A DNA stretch of 64,000 nt from an uncultured Altererythrobacter sp. (GCA_946886565.1 CAMPIX010000011.1:1-64000), one strand, 5' to 3'. Shown: positions 36,572 to 46,769, numbered from the stretch's first letter. Program-made: numbers and translations. Notes: generated by a model from the sequence alone, not told the origin.

Positions 36572-37654
36572 ATGTTCGAACGCTACGATCCGCGCAACTG
36601 GACGATCGCCTGGGACGAGGTCGCAGTCGCCGCCGTCACCGTCTCCGTCGCGGTCGCACTCGCGCTGATCGCGCATCGCGTGCTGTTCGCGGTGCTCAGC
36701 CGGATCGCCCGGATGTCGCACTCCGAGATGGATGGCGTTGTGTTCGAGAAGCTGCGCGCGCCGCTGCGCTGGTCGCTGGTCGCGATCGCGGTGTCGGTCG
36801 TCGGGCAGACCAACCCCAATGTCGAGGCGGTGTGGGCATGGGCAGCGCCGCTCCTGGTGCCGGCGCTGGTCGGTTGGCTGGCCCTTTCGCTGGTGCGCGC
36901 CTTCGCCGCCGGGCTCGAGATGCGCACCGAGCTGTCGTTCGACGCGGTCGCCGCGCGCAGCCGGCGCACGCGGATCGCGATCCTCTCGCGCGCCGCGGCC
37001 TTCGTGATCGTGCTCATCACCATCGCGATGATGCTGCTTGCGATTCCCGGCGTGCGCGACGTGGGGGTGACGCTGATGGCCTCGGCCGGCCTCGCCGCGC
37101 TCGCGGTCGGCGCCGCCGCGCAGCCCGCGCTCAGGTCGCTGATCGGGGGCCTCCAGATGGCGATCACCGAGCCCTTGCGCATCGGCGATCTGGTGGTGGT
37201 CGAGGGGCACACCGGCCGGGTCGAGGAAATCCGCATGAGCTTCGTGATCGTGCGCACCTGGGACGAGCGCGCGATCGTGGTGCCGACCAGCTCGTTCCTC
37301 GAGCACAGCTTCGAGAACTGGTCGCGCCAGAGCGAGATGCTGAGCGGGCCGGTCTATCTCCACCTCGACCCCGCGACCGAGATCGCGCCGATCCGCGCCG
37401 AGTTCGAGCGCTTCGTCGCCACCCGCAAGGAATGGGACGGGCGCACCGCCGAACTGCTGATGACCGAGGCTTATCCCGAGAGCATCGAGCTGCGGCTCGG
37501 GGTGAGCGCGGCAACGATCGCCGATCTGTGGGTGCTGCGCAGCGACATCCGCGAGCACATGCTCGAATGGCTGCGCACCCACATGCCCGAAGCGCTGATC
37601 CGCCACCGGTTGGGCGTCGAGGAAGCGAACGCGGCGGTGCAGGCGAACAAGTAG
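36572..37654 (+). CDS. MscS-family mechanosensitive channel
   Basis: A 360-residue inner-membrane protein with four predicted helices (from about residues 17, 64, 88 and 133). The MscS pore and beta domain follow: VTLMASAGLAALAVGAAAQP (about 168-187), then LRSLIGGLQMAITEPLRIGD and VVVEGHTGRVEEIRM with WDERAIVVPTSSFLE. Such channels release osmolytes on hypo-osmotic shock. This version is longer at the N-terminus than E. coli MscS. The ATG is 53 bp past the kinase stop, so it may share that transcript. Confidence 0.92.
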   Translation: MFERYDPRNWTIAWDEVAVAAVTVSVAVALALIAHRVLFAVLSRIARMSHSEMDGVVFEKLRAPLRWSLVAIAVSVVGQTNPNVEAVWAWAAPLLVPALVGWLALSLVRAFAAGLEMRTELSFDAVAARSRRTRIAILSRAAAFVIVLITIAMMLLAIPGVRDVGVTLMASAGLAALAVGAAAQPALRSLIGGLQMAITEPLRIGDLVVVEGHTGRVEEIRMSFVIVRTWDERAIVVPTSSFLEHSFENWSRQSEMLSGPVYLHLDPATEIAPIRAEFERFVATRKEWDGRTAELLMTEAYPESIELRLGVSAATIADLWVLRSDIREHMLEWLRTHMPEALIRHRLGVEEANAAVQANK

Positions 37655-37664
37655 GGGATTTTCG

Positions 37665-37794
37665 CCTCCTCCTCTTCAGAGGAGGGGGTTGGGGGTGGTG
37701 GCGAGCGCAGCGAGCGCCATCAGCACCACCCCGCTGCGACTAGCTTCGCCTTCGGCTCAGCAAGTCTCGCCGCCCCTCCTCTGAAGAGGAGGGG
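37665..37794. repeat. 130-bp repeat bounded by two related hairpins
   Basis: The left hairpin CCTCCTCT-TC-AGAGGAGG (37668-37685) and the right hairpin CCCCTCCTCT-GA-AGAGGAGGGG (37773-37794) are nearly the same palindrome. Between them GGGGTGGTG (37692-37700) faces CACCACCCC (about 37723-37732). The unit is non-coding and resembles paired-REP (REPIN-like) elements. It fills the space between the converging MscS and CDC48 genes. Confidence 0.65.
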
Positions 37795-37810
37795 CCCTGC
37801 AACAGCCCGC

Positions 37811-40117
37811 TCACCCGTGCTTCTTCTCCCGCGTCGGTTCGACCATGCCCTCGCTGATGAAGCCGATCGGCATCGCTTCGGCGGCGCGCTTCTTCAGTTC
37901 GCCGCGCATCTTGCGATACTCGTCCTCCATCTGCGGGGTGACCGTGGCGCGCGAAACGTCGAGCGCCTCGGCGAAATCGGCCGCGGTCACCTGATCTACC
38001 TCGCCGCCCGCACGCCGCAGCGCGTTGAGGCCCGCGCGGCGGACCACGTCCTCGAGATCGGCGCCGGTGAAGCGGTCGGTCTGACTGGCGATCGCGGCGA
38101 GGTCGACGTCGGGGGCGAGCGGCATGTCCGCGGTATGGATGCCGAGGATCCGCTCGCGGCCGGGCGCGTCGGGCGTGCCGACATAGACCAGTTCGTCGAA
38201 CCGTCCGGGCCGCAGCAGCGCGGGATCGACCAGCGTCGGCCGGTTGGTGGCGCCGATCACCACCACCGACTGGAGCTCCTCGAGTCCGTCCATCTCGGCG
38301 AGGATCGTGTTGACCACGCGCCCGGTCACCTGCGGCTCGCCCTGCCCGCTGCCGCGCGCGGGCACCAGGCTGTCGATCTCGTCGATGAACACCACGCAGG
38401 GCGCCACCGCGCGGGCGCGCTGGAACATGCGGGCGATCTGCTGCTCGCTCTCGCCGTACCACTTGGAGAGCAGGTCCGAGCTCTTCATCGAGATGAAGTT
38501 CGCCTCGGCCTCCTTCGCCACCGCCTTGGCCAGCAGGGTCTTGCCCGTGCCCGGCGGGCCGTAGAGCAGGAAGCCCTTGGCGGGGCGGATGCCGAGCCGG
38601 CGGAAGGCATCGGGGTTCTTGAGCGGCAGCTCGATCCCCTCCTTGAGCATGTCGATCGCCTCGTCGACCCCGCCGATGTCGTCCCAGCCGACGCGCGGCA
38701 CCTGGACCATGACCTCGCGCATCGCGCTGGGCTGGATGCGCTTCAGCGCGGAGAGGAAATCCTCGCGCGTGACCGAGAGGTTGTCGAGCACTTCGGGCGG
38801 AATCGTGCGCTCGTCGAGATCGAGCTGTGGCATGATCCGGCGCACCGCGTCGATCGCCGCCTCGCGCGCGAGCGCGGCGAGATCGGCACCGACGAACCCG
38901 TGCGTCACCCGCGACAGCTCGTCGAGGTCGACCCGGTCGCCGAGCGGCATGCCGCGGGTGTGGATCGCGAGGATCTCGCGCCGGCCCTTCTCGTCGGGCA
39001 CGCCGATCACGATCTCGCGGTCGAAGCGGCCGGGCCGGCGCAGCGCCTCGTCGATCGCATCGGGCCGGTTGGTCGCGGCGATCACCACGAGGTTCGAGCG
39101 CGCCTCGAGCCCATCCATCAGCGTCAGCAGTTGCGCGACCAGCCGCTTCTCCGCCTCGCCGTGGACTTGTGCGCGCTTGGGCGCGATCGAATCGATCTCG
39201 TCGATGAACACGATCGCGGGCGCGGACTTGGTCGCCTGCTCGAACACCTCGCGCAGCCGCTTCTCGCTCTCGCCGTAGCCCGAGCCCATGATCTCGGGTC
39301 CGTTGATGGTGAAGAACTGCGCGTCGCTCTCGTTCGCGACCGCCTGCGCCAGTCGGGTCTTGCCGGTGCCCGGCGGGCCGTGGAGCAGCACGCCCTTGGG
39401 CGGATCGACCCCGAGCCGGGTGAACAGCTCGGGATAGCGCAGCGGCAGCTCGACCATCTCGCGCAGCTGCTGGATCGTCTCTTCCATGCCGCCGACGTCA
39501 TCGTAGTTGACCACCGCGCGGCCCGTCGGCGCTTCCTCGAACTCGGCGCGCAGCTCGACCTCGGTGTTCTCGTCGATATGGACGATGCCCTTGGGCGCGG
39601 TCGAGACCACGCGCAGGCGAATCTGGGTCAGCGCATAGGCGGGGGCGTTGAACATGCGCTGCACTTCGGGCGGCATGTTCTGCACCGGCTGCTGCCCGGT
39701 CGTCGCGACGAGATCGCCCGCGACCAGCGGCTTTCTGAAGAAGTTGCGCTTGAGCGCCTGGGTCGGACCCTGGAGGCGCATTTCGCGGCTCGCCGGGGCG
39801 AACACCACGCGGGTCGCCGGGCGCGATTGAGCCGCCGCGATCCGCACGTGCTCGCCCGAGCCGCATTCGGCGTTGTTGCGCTGGAGCCCGTCGAGCCGGA
39901 CCACGTCGAGCGTCTGGTCCTCGTCGTAGGCGGACATGGCGATCGCGGCGGTCGTGCGCTTGCCCTCGATTTCGACCACGTCGCCTTCGGTGATCCCGAG
40001 CGCCTGGAACGCCGAGCGCGAAAGCCGCGCGATCCCGCGTCCGCTTTCCTCCTGCCGCGCCGCCGCCACCTGGAGCCGGACCGCCTTGTCTTCTACCGCC
40101 GCGTCGACTTCGGCCAT
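37811..40117 (-). CDS. CDC48/VCP-like AAA+ ATPase
   Basis: A 768-residue protein with the full archaeal VAT / eukaryotic p97 layout. A CDC48 N-terminal double-psi barrel (about residues 1-190: ARLSRSAFQALGITEGDVVE, then an RFDEN-type segment) is followed by two AAA domains. D1 has Walker A GPPGTGKTRLAQAVANE (about 240-256), FIDEIDSIAPKR and ATNRPDAIDEALRRPGRFDR. D2 has GPPGTGKTLLAKAVAKE (about 514-530), FIDEIDSLVPAR and GATNRPTLVDPALLRPGRFD. It should unfold or extract substrates using ATP. CDC48 is uncommon in bacteria but known in sphingomonads; its partners are unknown. It has no C-terminal HbYX motif (the end is EKKHG). Confidence 0.93.
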   Translation of the reverse strand: MAEVDAAVEDKAVRLQVAAARQEESGRGIARLSRSAFQALGITEGDVVEIEGKRTTAAIAMSAYDEDQTLDVVRLDGLQRNNAECGSGEHVRIAAAQSRPATRVVFAPASREMRLQGPTQALKRNFFRKPLVAGDLVATTGQQPVQNMPPEVQRMFNAPAYALTQIRLRVVSTAPKGIVHIDENTEVELRAEFEEAPTGRAVVNYDDVGGMEETIQQLREMVELPLRYPELFTRLGVDPPKGVLLHGPPGTGKTRLAQAVANESDAQFFTINGPEIMGSGYGESEKRLREVFEQATKSAPAIVFIDEIDSIAPKRAQVHGEAEKRLVAQLLTLMDGLEARSNLVVIAATNRPDAIDEALRRPGRFDREIVIGVPDEKGRREILAIHTRGMPLGDRVDLDELSRVTHGFVGADLAALAREAAIDAVRRIMPQLDLDERTIPPEVLDNLSVTREDFLSALKRIQPSAMREVMVQVPRVGWDDIGGVDEAIDMLKEGIELPLKNPDAFRRLGIRPAKGFLLYGPPGTGKTLLAKAVAKEAEANFISMKSSDLLSKWYGESEQQIARMFQRARAVAPCVVFIDEIDSLVPARGSGQGEPQVTGRVVNTILAEMDGLEELQSVVVIGATNRPTLVDPALLRPGRFDELVYVGTPDAPGRERILGIHTADMPLAPDVDLAAIASQTDRFTGADLEDVVRRAGLNALRRAGGEVDQVTAADFAEALDVSRATVTPQMEDEYRKMRGELKKRAAEAMPIGFISEGMVEPTREKKHG

Positions 40118-40237
40118 CCGCCGCTACTCCCTGTCCATTCGCTGAGATTACCGCTCCTAGCTAGGGAGGGATTACTGCGAGTCAAATGAACGAGCGGGCC
40201 ATCGGTGCCGAGACGCGACAGCTCGCCAGCGGACAAG

Positions 40238-40305
40238 AAAAAAGGCCCGGTCACGAGGACCGGGCCTTGAAAGTCTTGGGAGAGGATGCCTGAAAGGCCC
40301 GTCCT
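40238..40305 (-). ncRNA. Candidate small regulatory RNA with exposed anti-Shine-Dalgarno loop
   Basis: Read leftward, a short hairpin GCCT-TTC-AGGC (40298-40288) leads to an unpaired ATCCTCTCCCAAGACTTTC. A perfect 11-bp terminator stem follows, AAGGCCCGGTC / GACCGGGCCTT (40268-40242), then TTTTTT (40243-40238). No leftward gene lies upstream that this terminator could serve, and cdc48 starts only 121 bases downstream. A weak promoter TTGCAC-N17-CAAATA lies just upstream. The C/T-rich loop, able to pair with ribosome sites, is the hallmark of many alphaproteobacterial sRNAs. The rest of the 409-bp gap 40118-40526 is AT-richer and holds no gene. Confidence 0.5.
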
Positions 40306-40526
40306 ATTTGCGTTGCGAAGTGAAATTGTGCAAGTGCGAAAAGCGCATTCGATGTTGCAAAATGCGCAATCATTCCGTTGCACTCCCTGTTTTTATGTCA
40401 TTTTTATTGCATCACGGAAGGCTTGACGACCGCGCGATGTTGCGATGCAGCATTGCATTCGAATGCGCTGCGGGGGTGACAGGCGCGGTCCGCGGTGCTT
40501 AACAGCGGGGCCAGCACGGAGGACCG

Positions 40527-41249
40527 ATGAACAAGCTCTATCCCGACGCCGCCGCCGCCCTCGACGGGCTGCTGAAGGACGACATGCTGATCGCCGCCGG
40601 GGGCTTCGGCCTGTGCGGCATCCCCGAGCGCCTGCTCGACGCGATCCGCGACAGCGGGGTCAAGGGGCTGACCTTCTGCAGCAACAACGCGGGAATCGAC
40701 AACGAGGGTATCGGCAAGCTGCTGCGCACGCAGCAGGTGAAGAAGATGATCTCGTCCTACGTCGGCGAGAACAAGGAGTTCGAGCGCCAGTTCCTCTCGG
40801 GCGAGCTCGAGGTCGAGTTCTGCCCGCAAGGGACGCTCGCCGAGCGCATGCGCGCGGGGGGCGCGGGCATTCCGGGGTTCTACACCAGGACCGGCGTCGG
40901 CACCCAGGTGGCCGAGGGCAAGGAGGTCAAGAGCTTCGCCAATCACGACGGGCAGATGGAGGATTACATCCTCGAGCGCGGCATCTTCGCCGACCTGTCG
41001 ATCGTCAAGGCGTGGAAGGCCGACGAGACCGGCAATCTCGTGTTCCGCAAGACCGCGCGCAACTTCAACCTCCCCGCCGCGACCTGCGGCAAGGCCTGCG
41101 TGGTCGAGGTCGAGGAAGTCGTGCCCGCGGGCAGCCTCGATCCCGACTGCATCCACCTGCCCGGCGTCTACGTCCAGCGCATGGTCCTCGGCGCGCCTTA
41201 CGACAAGAAGATCGAATTCCGCACCGTGCGCGAGCGCGAGGCGGCGTGA
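40527..41249 (+). CDS. scoA: 3-oxoacid CoA-transferase subunit A
   Basis: The 240-residue alpha subunit of succinyl-CoA:3-oxoacid (SCOT-type) CoA-transferase, which moves CoA from succinyl-CoA onto acetoacetate in ketone-body use. AAGGFGLCGIPERLLDAI (about residues 23-40) and GLTFCSNNAGIDNEGIG (about 51-67) carry the family GGFG and NNAG motifs. FYTRTGVGTQVAEGKEVKSF and the CGKACVVEVEEVVPAGSLDP segment complete it. Its TGA overlaps the GTG of the next gene (GTGA). Confidence 0.95.
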   Translation: MNKLYPDAAAALDGLLKDDMLIAAGGFGLCGIPERLLDAIRDSGVKGLTFCSNNAGIDNEGIGKLLRTQQVKKMISSYVGENKEFERQFLSGELEVEFCPQGTLAERMRAGGAGIPGFYTRTGVGTQVAEGKEVKSFANHDGQMEDYILERGIFADLSIVKAWKADETGNLVFRKTARNFNLPAATCGKACVVEVEEVVPAGSLDPDCIHLPGVYVQRMVLGAPYDKKIEFRTVREREAA

Positions 41250-42097
41250 GCGCGCCGCGGCTCCGCGCCGCGTTCGCGCTCTGGGCGCTCGCGCTGCCGC
41301 TCGGCGGCTGCGTCGCCGCCGCGATCCCGCTCGTCGCGAGCGGAGCGATCGTCGCCAGCGAAGAGAGGCCGCCCGAGCGCGAGGTCGCCGAACGCGCCAC
41401 GCCGCGCGTCGAAGGGCCGGCCTCGCCCGTCGCTTCGCCACTGCCCGACGCACCCGCGCCAACCCCGACAGGCCCGGAACCGGCCGCACTCGCGCTCGAA
41501 CCACCGGCTGCGGCGCTCGCCGCTGCACCCGGCCTGGGCAGCCGTTACGACGCCTTCCTCGCGCATGCGACCGCACAGTCCGCGCGCGATCCTATCGAAG
41601 ATCCGCGCAATTCGGCGATCCTCGCCGCGCCCGGCTCGCTGATGCCCGAAACCACCGAATGCGCGATCCTTCCTCCGGCGGTGGTGATCGATCTCGATCC
41701 GGTCGACGCCGCGCTCGACATCGACACGCTTGCGGCGAACCCGGTGCTCGCGCGCGGGCTCGCCGCTCTGCGCCTTCAGGGCGTCGCGGTGCACTGGATC
41801 AGCGGTCTCTCGGCGGGAAAGGCGGGCGCGCTGCGCGCCAGGCTGCGTGAAACCGGCCTCGATCCCGAGGCGCGCGACGCGCTGCTGCTGATGCGCCGTG
41901 CCGAGGACCGCAAGCAGATCCGCCGCCGCGAACTGTCGCAAACGCACTGCGTGGTCGCGATCGCCGGCGACGAGCGGAGCGACTTCGACGAGCTGTTCGG
42001 CTATCTCAAGGATCCTTCCGCCGCTGCCGACCTCGATGCGTTGATCGGCAAGGGCTGGTTCCTCGTCTCCACACCTCAAAACACCAAGGAAAACTGA
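41246..42097 (+). CDS. Putative lipoprotein with a HAD-like (acid-phosphatase-like) domain
   Basis: A 283-residue predicted lipoprotein placed between the two CoA-transferase subunits. A GTG start overlaps the scoA stop. The signal [13 protein letters not shown] gives a lipobox; a Pro/Ala-rich linker (about residues 40-95) follows. The C-terminal part has the order of the haloacid dehalogenase fold: [18 protein letters not shown] (about 147-164, D-x-D), [18 protein letters not shown] (motif II Ser/Thr), [11 protein letters not shown] (a lysine/arginine motif) and [17 protein letters not shown] (about 238-254, acidic motif IV). This resembles the lipoprotein e(P4)/class B acid phosphatases, but the match is distant. 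Its stop is 2 bases from the scoB ATG. Confidence 0.65.
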   Translation: MSAPRLRAAFALWALALPLGGCVAAAIPLVASGAIVASEERPPEREVAERATPRVEGPASPVASPLPDAPAPTPTGPEPAALALEPPAAALAAAPGLGSRYDAFLAHATAQSARDPIEDPRNSAILAAPGSLMPETTECAILPPAVVIDLDPVDAALDIDTLAANPVLARGLAALRLQGVAVHWISGLSAGKAGALRARLRETGLDPEARDALLLMRRAEDRKQIRRRELSQTHCVVAIAGDERSDFDELFGYLKDPSAAADLDALIGKGWFLVSTPQNTKEN

Positions 42098-42098
42098 C

Positions 42099-42734
42099 AT
42101 GCCCTGGGATCGCAACCAGATGGCCGCGCGCGCGGCGCAGGAACTCGAGGACGGATACTACGTCAACCTCGGCATCGGCATTCCCACGCTGGTGGCGAAC
42201 CATATCCCGGCCGGGATGCACGTCACGTTGCAGAGCGAAAACGGCATGCTCGGGATCGGCCCGTTCCCCTACGAGGACGAGATCGACCCCGATCTGATCA
42301 ACGCGGGCAAGCAGACGATCAGCGAGCTGCCCCACAGCGCCTATTTCGACAGCGCAACGAGCTTCGGCATGATCCGCGGCGGGCACATCGACCTGACCGT
42401 CCTCGGCGCGATGGAAGTGGCCGAGAACGGCGACATCGCCAACTGGATGATCCCCGGCAAGATGATCAAGGGCATGGGCGGCGCGATGGACCTCGTCGCC
42501 GGGGTCAAGAAGATCATCGTGGTGATGGAGCACACCGCGAAGGACGGCAGCCCCAAGTTCATCCCGCAATGCACGCTGCCGCTGACCGGAACCAACGTGG
42601 TCGATATGATCGTGACCGACCTCGCCGTGTTCCACCGCCCCGACCACGACAGCCCGTTCAAGCTGATCGAGCTTGCACCGGGCGTGAGCGGCGAGGAAGT
42701 CGCCGGCAAGACGACCGCGAACTACGTTTCCTGA
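42099..42734 (+). CDS. scoB: 3-oxoacid CoA-transferase subunit B
   Basis: The 211-residue beta subunit, which carries the catalytic glutamate in [14 protein letters not shown] (about residues 46-59). [19 protein letters not shown] is the upstream family landmark, and [20 protein letters not shown] the downstream one. It acts with scoA, from which it is separated by one inserted gene. It is translated directly after that gene and followed, 7 bp later, by a third CoA-transferase-family gene. Confidence 0.95.
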   Translation: MPWDRNQMAARAAQELEDGYYVNLGIGIPTLVANHIPAGMHVTLQSENGMLGIGPFPYEDEIDPDLINAGKQTISELPHSAYFDSATSFGMIRGGHIDLTVLGAMEVAENGDIANWMIPGKMIKGMGGAMDLVAGVKKIIVVMEHTAKDGSPKFIPQCTLPLTGTNVVDMIVTDLAVFHRPDHDSPFKLIELAPGVSGEEVAGKTTANYVS

Positions 42735-42741
42735 GCGCGCG

Positions 42742-43908
42742 ATGAGCGGCCCGCGCACCCCGCTCGCCGGTCTGCGCGTGGTCGAGTTGGCGCGCGTGCT
42801 CGCGGGCCCTTTCGCCGGGCAGATTCTCGCCGACCTCGGCGCCGACGTGATCAAGGTCGAGAGCCCCGAGGGCGACGGAACGCGCCAGTGGGGTCCGCCG
42901 TGGATCGAGCGCGATTGTGAGGCCCAGGGCGAACACGGGGGCGAGCGCGCCGCCGCCTATTACCACGCGTGCAATCGCGGGAAGCGCTCGGTGGTAGCCG
43001 ATTTCGCCAAGGCGGAGGACCGCGCGATGGTCGCCGCGCTGTGCGCCGGGGCGGACGTGGTGATCGAGAACTTCAAGGCGGGCACGCTGGCGCGCTTCGG
43101 GCTCGACTACGTCAGCATCGCGCGCACCAATCCGCGCGTGGTCTATTGCTCGGTCACCGGGTTCGGGCAGGACGGTCCGCGGCGCGAGGAGCCGGGCTAC
43201 GACTTCGTGATTCAGGGCATGAGCGGGCTGATGGCGATCACCGGCGAGCCCGAGGGCGCGCCGATGAAGATGGGCGTATCGATTTCGGACCTCGCTTGCG
43301 GGCTCTATTCGGTCATCGCGATCCAGGCCGCGCTGCTGATGCGCGAGCGCACCGGCACGGGGCAGCATGTCGACATGGCGCTGCTCGACTGCTCGGTCTC
43401 CCTGCTCGCCAACCAGGCGATGAGTTTCTTCGCCAGCGGCGCAAACCCGCCGCGGATGGGTAACGCGCATGCCCAGGTCGTGCCCTATGGCGTCTATCGG
43501 ACGAAGGACGGCGAGGTCGTCCTCGCCCCGGCGAACGACAAGCTGTTCCGCGCGCTGATGCGCGTGCTCGGGCGGCACGACATGGCGGACGATCCGCGCC
43601 TCGCCGACAATGCCGGGCGGATCGCCAACCGCGCGTGGATGGAAGCCGAAATCGAGCGCGAAATCGCCGCGTGGGCAATGGAGCCGCTACTGCGCCACTG
43701 CCGCGATGCGGGCGTGCCCGCCGGCCCGATCAACGATTGCGCGGCGGTGTTCGCCGATCCGCAAGTCGTGGCGCGGGGCATGGCGATCGCGCCCGGCGGC
43801 GTTCCCGGCCTGCGCAGCCCCTTCCGGTTCTCCGATGCGGAGCTGGCGCTCGATCGCCCCTCCCCGCGCCACGGCGAGCACGGCGCGGACATTGAGTGGC
43901 GCGACTAG
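42742..43908 (+). CDS. CaiB/BaiF-type (family III) CoA-transferase
   Basis: A 388-residue family III CoA-transferase. PLAGLRVVELARVLAGPFAG (about residues 7-26), GADVIKVESPEGDGTRQWGP (about 34-53), NRGKRSVVADF, SVTGFGQDGP and GQHVDMALLDCSVSLLANQA (the region after the catalytic Asp) are standard. It moves CoA between carboxylic acids; the substrate pair is unknown. Lying 7 bp after scoB it is the last gene of the operon, which suggests a role in acyl-CoA or ketone-body breakdown. It converges on metK with 13 bp between stops. Confidence 0.92.
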   Translation: MSGPRTPLAGLRVVELARVLAGPFAGQILADLGADVIKVESPEGDGTRQWGPPWIERDCEAQGEHGGERAAAYYHACNRGKRSVVADFAKAEDRAMVAALCAGADVVIENFKAGTLARFGLDYVSIARTNPRVVYCSVTGFGQDGPRREEPGYDFVIQGMSGLMAITGEPEGAPMKMGVSISDLACGLYSVIAIQAALLMRERTGTGQHVDMALLDCSVSLLANQAMSFFASGANPPRMGNAHAQVVPYGVYRTKDGEVVLAPANDKLFRALMRVLGRHDMADDPRLADNAGRIANRAWMEAEIEREIAAWAMEPLLRHCRDAGVPAGPINDCAAVFADPQVVARGMAIAPGGVPGLRSPFRFSDAELALDRPSPRHGEHGADIEWRD

Positions 43909-43921
43909 CCGGTGCGCCGGT

Positions 43922-45133
<1,212 letters not shown>

Positions 45134-45151
45134 GGGCCTCGATATTCCGAT

Positions 45152-45167
45152 ATAAAGATAGCTTTAT
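45152..45167 (-). promoter_or_regulatory. Palindromic operator upstream of metK
   Basis: ATAAAGATAGCTTTAT is a perfect 6-bp inverted repeat around ATAG, 18 bases before the metK start and unlike the GC-rich surroundings. It resembles the AT-rich palindromes of ArsR-type regulators such as SahR, which control methionine-cycle genes in Proteobacteria. The regulator is not in the window. Confidence 0.55.
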
Positions 45168-45182
45168 GTGTGCTCGTGCCTC

Positions 45183-46769
45183 CTAGCGACGGCGCAGCCG
45201 CGTGGCAACCAGCGATCCGCCGATCAGCGCCAGCGCCCAGGCGATCGCGAGCCAGTTGCCGAGCCGCGCGAACAGCGTCGGCGGCTGGGCGGGCGGCACC
45301 AGTCCGTCGATCCGCCCCGCACGGTGCATGCCGATGTGATCGCGCACCACACCGCGCGCGTCGATCACCGCGCTGATCCCGGTGGTGGTAGCACGCAGCA
45401 CCGGCAGCCCCTCCTCGATCGCGCGCATCCGCGCCTGCGCCAGATGCTGCGGCGGACCCCAGGCGCCGAACCAGCCGTCGTTCGAGGGGTTGAAGATGTA
45501 GTCGGGCCGGTTTCCGGGCTCGACCACCTGGCCCGAGAACACGATCTCGTAGCAGATCTGCGCGCCCGCCCTGCCCCATTCGCCGAGATCGAGCGTGCGC
45601 GGCCCCGGGCCCGGGATAAAGTCGATCGCGCCCGCGACCAGCCGCGTCAGCCCGAGCGGCTCGAGCAGCCAGCGCATCGGCAGGTATTCGCCGTAGGGCA
45701 CGAGGTGCGCCTTGGCGTAGCGCTCGCCGAGCGTACCGTCGGCCGCGACCGGGGTGATCGCGTTGTAGGCGCCGACGGCCTTCGCGCGCCCGTCGACCAT
45801 GCCGATCTCGAGGTCGACCGCACCGGTCAGCAGCAGCGAGCCTTCGCCGATCACCTTGCCGATCCGCCAGCGGGCGTAATTCGGATCGCCGGCGGCGGTC
45901 ATCTGATCGTAGTAGCGCTGCGGATAGCCGCTGCGCAGGTAATCGGGGATGCCTGATTCGGGCCACAGCACCAGCCTTCGTTCGCCCGGCTCGCGCGGGA
46001 TCGAGAGCTGCGCGATGCGCGCGAACTGCTCCTCGAAGAACGCCGGGTTGTCGAGCCTCTCCTGGCGGAGGTCTGGCTGGACCAGCATGAAGCGCAGCGT
46101 CCCCTGCTCGCCCGACGGCGCGGGCCAGTACATGCCAGCCACGAGCAGCGCCGCGGCCAGTCCGAACGGCACGAAGCGCCGCTCGCGCAGCAGCACGATC
46201 AGCATCGTGCCGACCAGCGCGGCGAGGCCAGAGAGCGCGTAAGTGCCCGTCCACGGCAGCAGCGCGGCGAGGCCCGGCCGGTCGAACGGCCCGAGCAGGA
46301 TCAGCCCGAACGGGTCCCAGGCATAGCCGGTGAAGACCCAGCTCCGCAGCCACTCGGTGACGATCCACGCGCCGCCGAACAGGCACGCTGCCGCGGCGGG
46401 CCGCATCCTGCGCCCGAGCGCCCAAGTCAGCAGCGCGGCGAGCGCCGGATAGACCGCGAGATAGAGCGAAAGCAGCGGCACCGCGAGCCAGCCGAGCCAG
46501 GCCGGCATCTCGGCCTGATAGGTGAAAGCGGTCGCGATCCAGTTGTTGGCGAGGGTGAAATGCGCGAGGCCGAACAGCCAGCCGCGCGCCAATGCGCTGC
46601 GCCAGCTGGGCGACGACAGAGCGAGCAGCGCGAAGCTGCCCATCGCCAGCAAAGCCAGCGGCCAGAGGTTGAGCGGGGGAAACCCGGTTGCCGAAGCGAG
46701 CCCGCACAAGAGCGCGGACAGCTTCGGGCGCGCGGCGAACCAGCCACCGATCCGGCCGATCCGGTCCAT
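45183..46769 (-). CDS. lnt: Apolipoprotein N-acyltransferase
   Basis: An about 528-residue inner-membrane enzyme that adds the third acyl chain to lipoproteins. Seven or so N-terminal helices are followed by a nitrilase-like periplasmic domain with the catalytic triad visible: Glu in VLWPESGIPDYLR, Lys in YAKAHLVPYGEYLP, Cys in GAQICYEIVFSGQ. The FNPSNDGWFG segment is also typical. I start at ATG 46769; a TTG at 46793 with a GGAAGG ribosome site would add 8 residues and is a fair alternative. It lies between the DUF4167 gene and metK. Confidence 0.95.
   Translation of the reverse strand: MDRIGRIGGWFAARPKLSALLCGLASATGFPPLNLWPLALLAMGSFALLALSSPSWRSALARGWLFGLAHFTLANNWIATAFTYQAEMPAWLGWLAVPLLSLYLAVYPALAALLTWALGRRMRPAAAACLFGGAWIVTEWLRSWVFTGYAWDPFGLILLGPFDRPGLAALLPWTGTYALSGLAALVGTMLIVLLRERRFVPFGLAAALLVAGMYWPAPSGEQGTLRFMLVQPDLRQERLDNPAFFEEQFARIAQLSIPREPGERRLVLWPESGIPDYLRSGYPQRYYDQMTAAGDPNYARWRIGKVIGEGSLLLTGAVDLEIGMVDGRAKAVGAYNAITPVAADGTLGERYAKAHLVPYGEYLPMRWLLEPLGLTRLVAGAIDFIPGPGPRTLDLGEWGRAGAQICYEIVFSGQVVEPGNRPDYIFNPSNDGWFGAWGPPQHLAQARMRAIEEGLPVLRATTTGISAVIDARGVVRDHIGMHRAGRIDGLVPPAQPPTLFARLGNWLAIAWALALIGGSLVATRLRRR

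Noticed and set aside
40093..40383. Leftward 96-codon frame covering the candidate small RNA
   Set aside because: It overlaps the cdc48 start, runs through the terminator hairpin and has no ribosome site or protein-like pattern.
45134..45182. SAM riboswitch before metK
   Set aside because: Only 49 bases lie between lnt and metK, too few for a SAM-I or SAM-II aptamer plus expression platform, and no such fold is seen.
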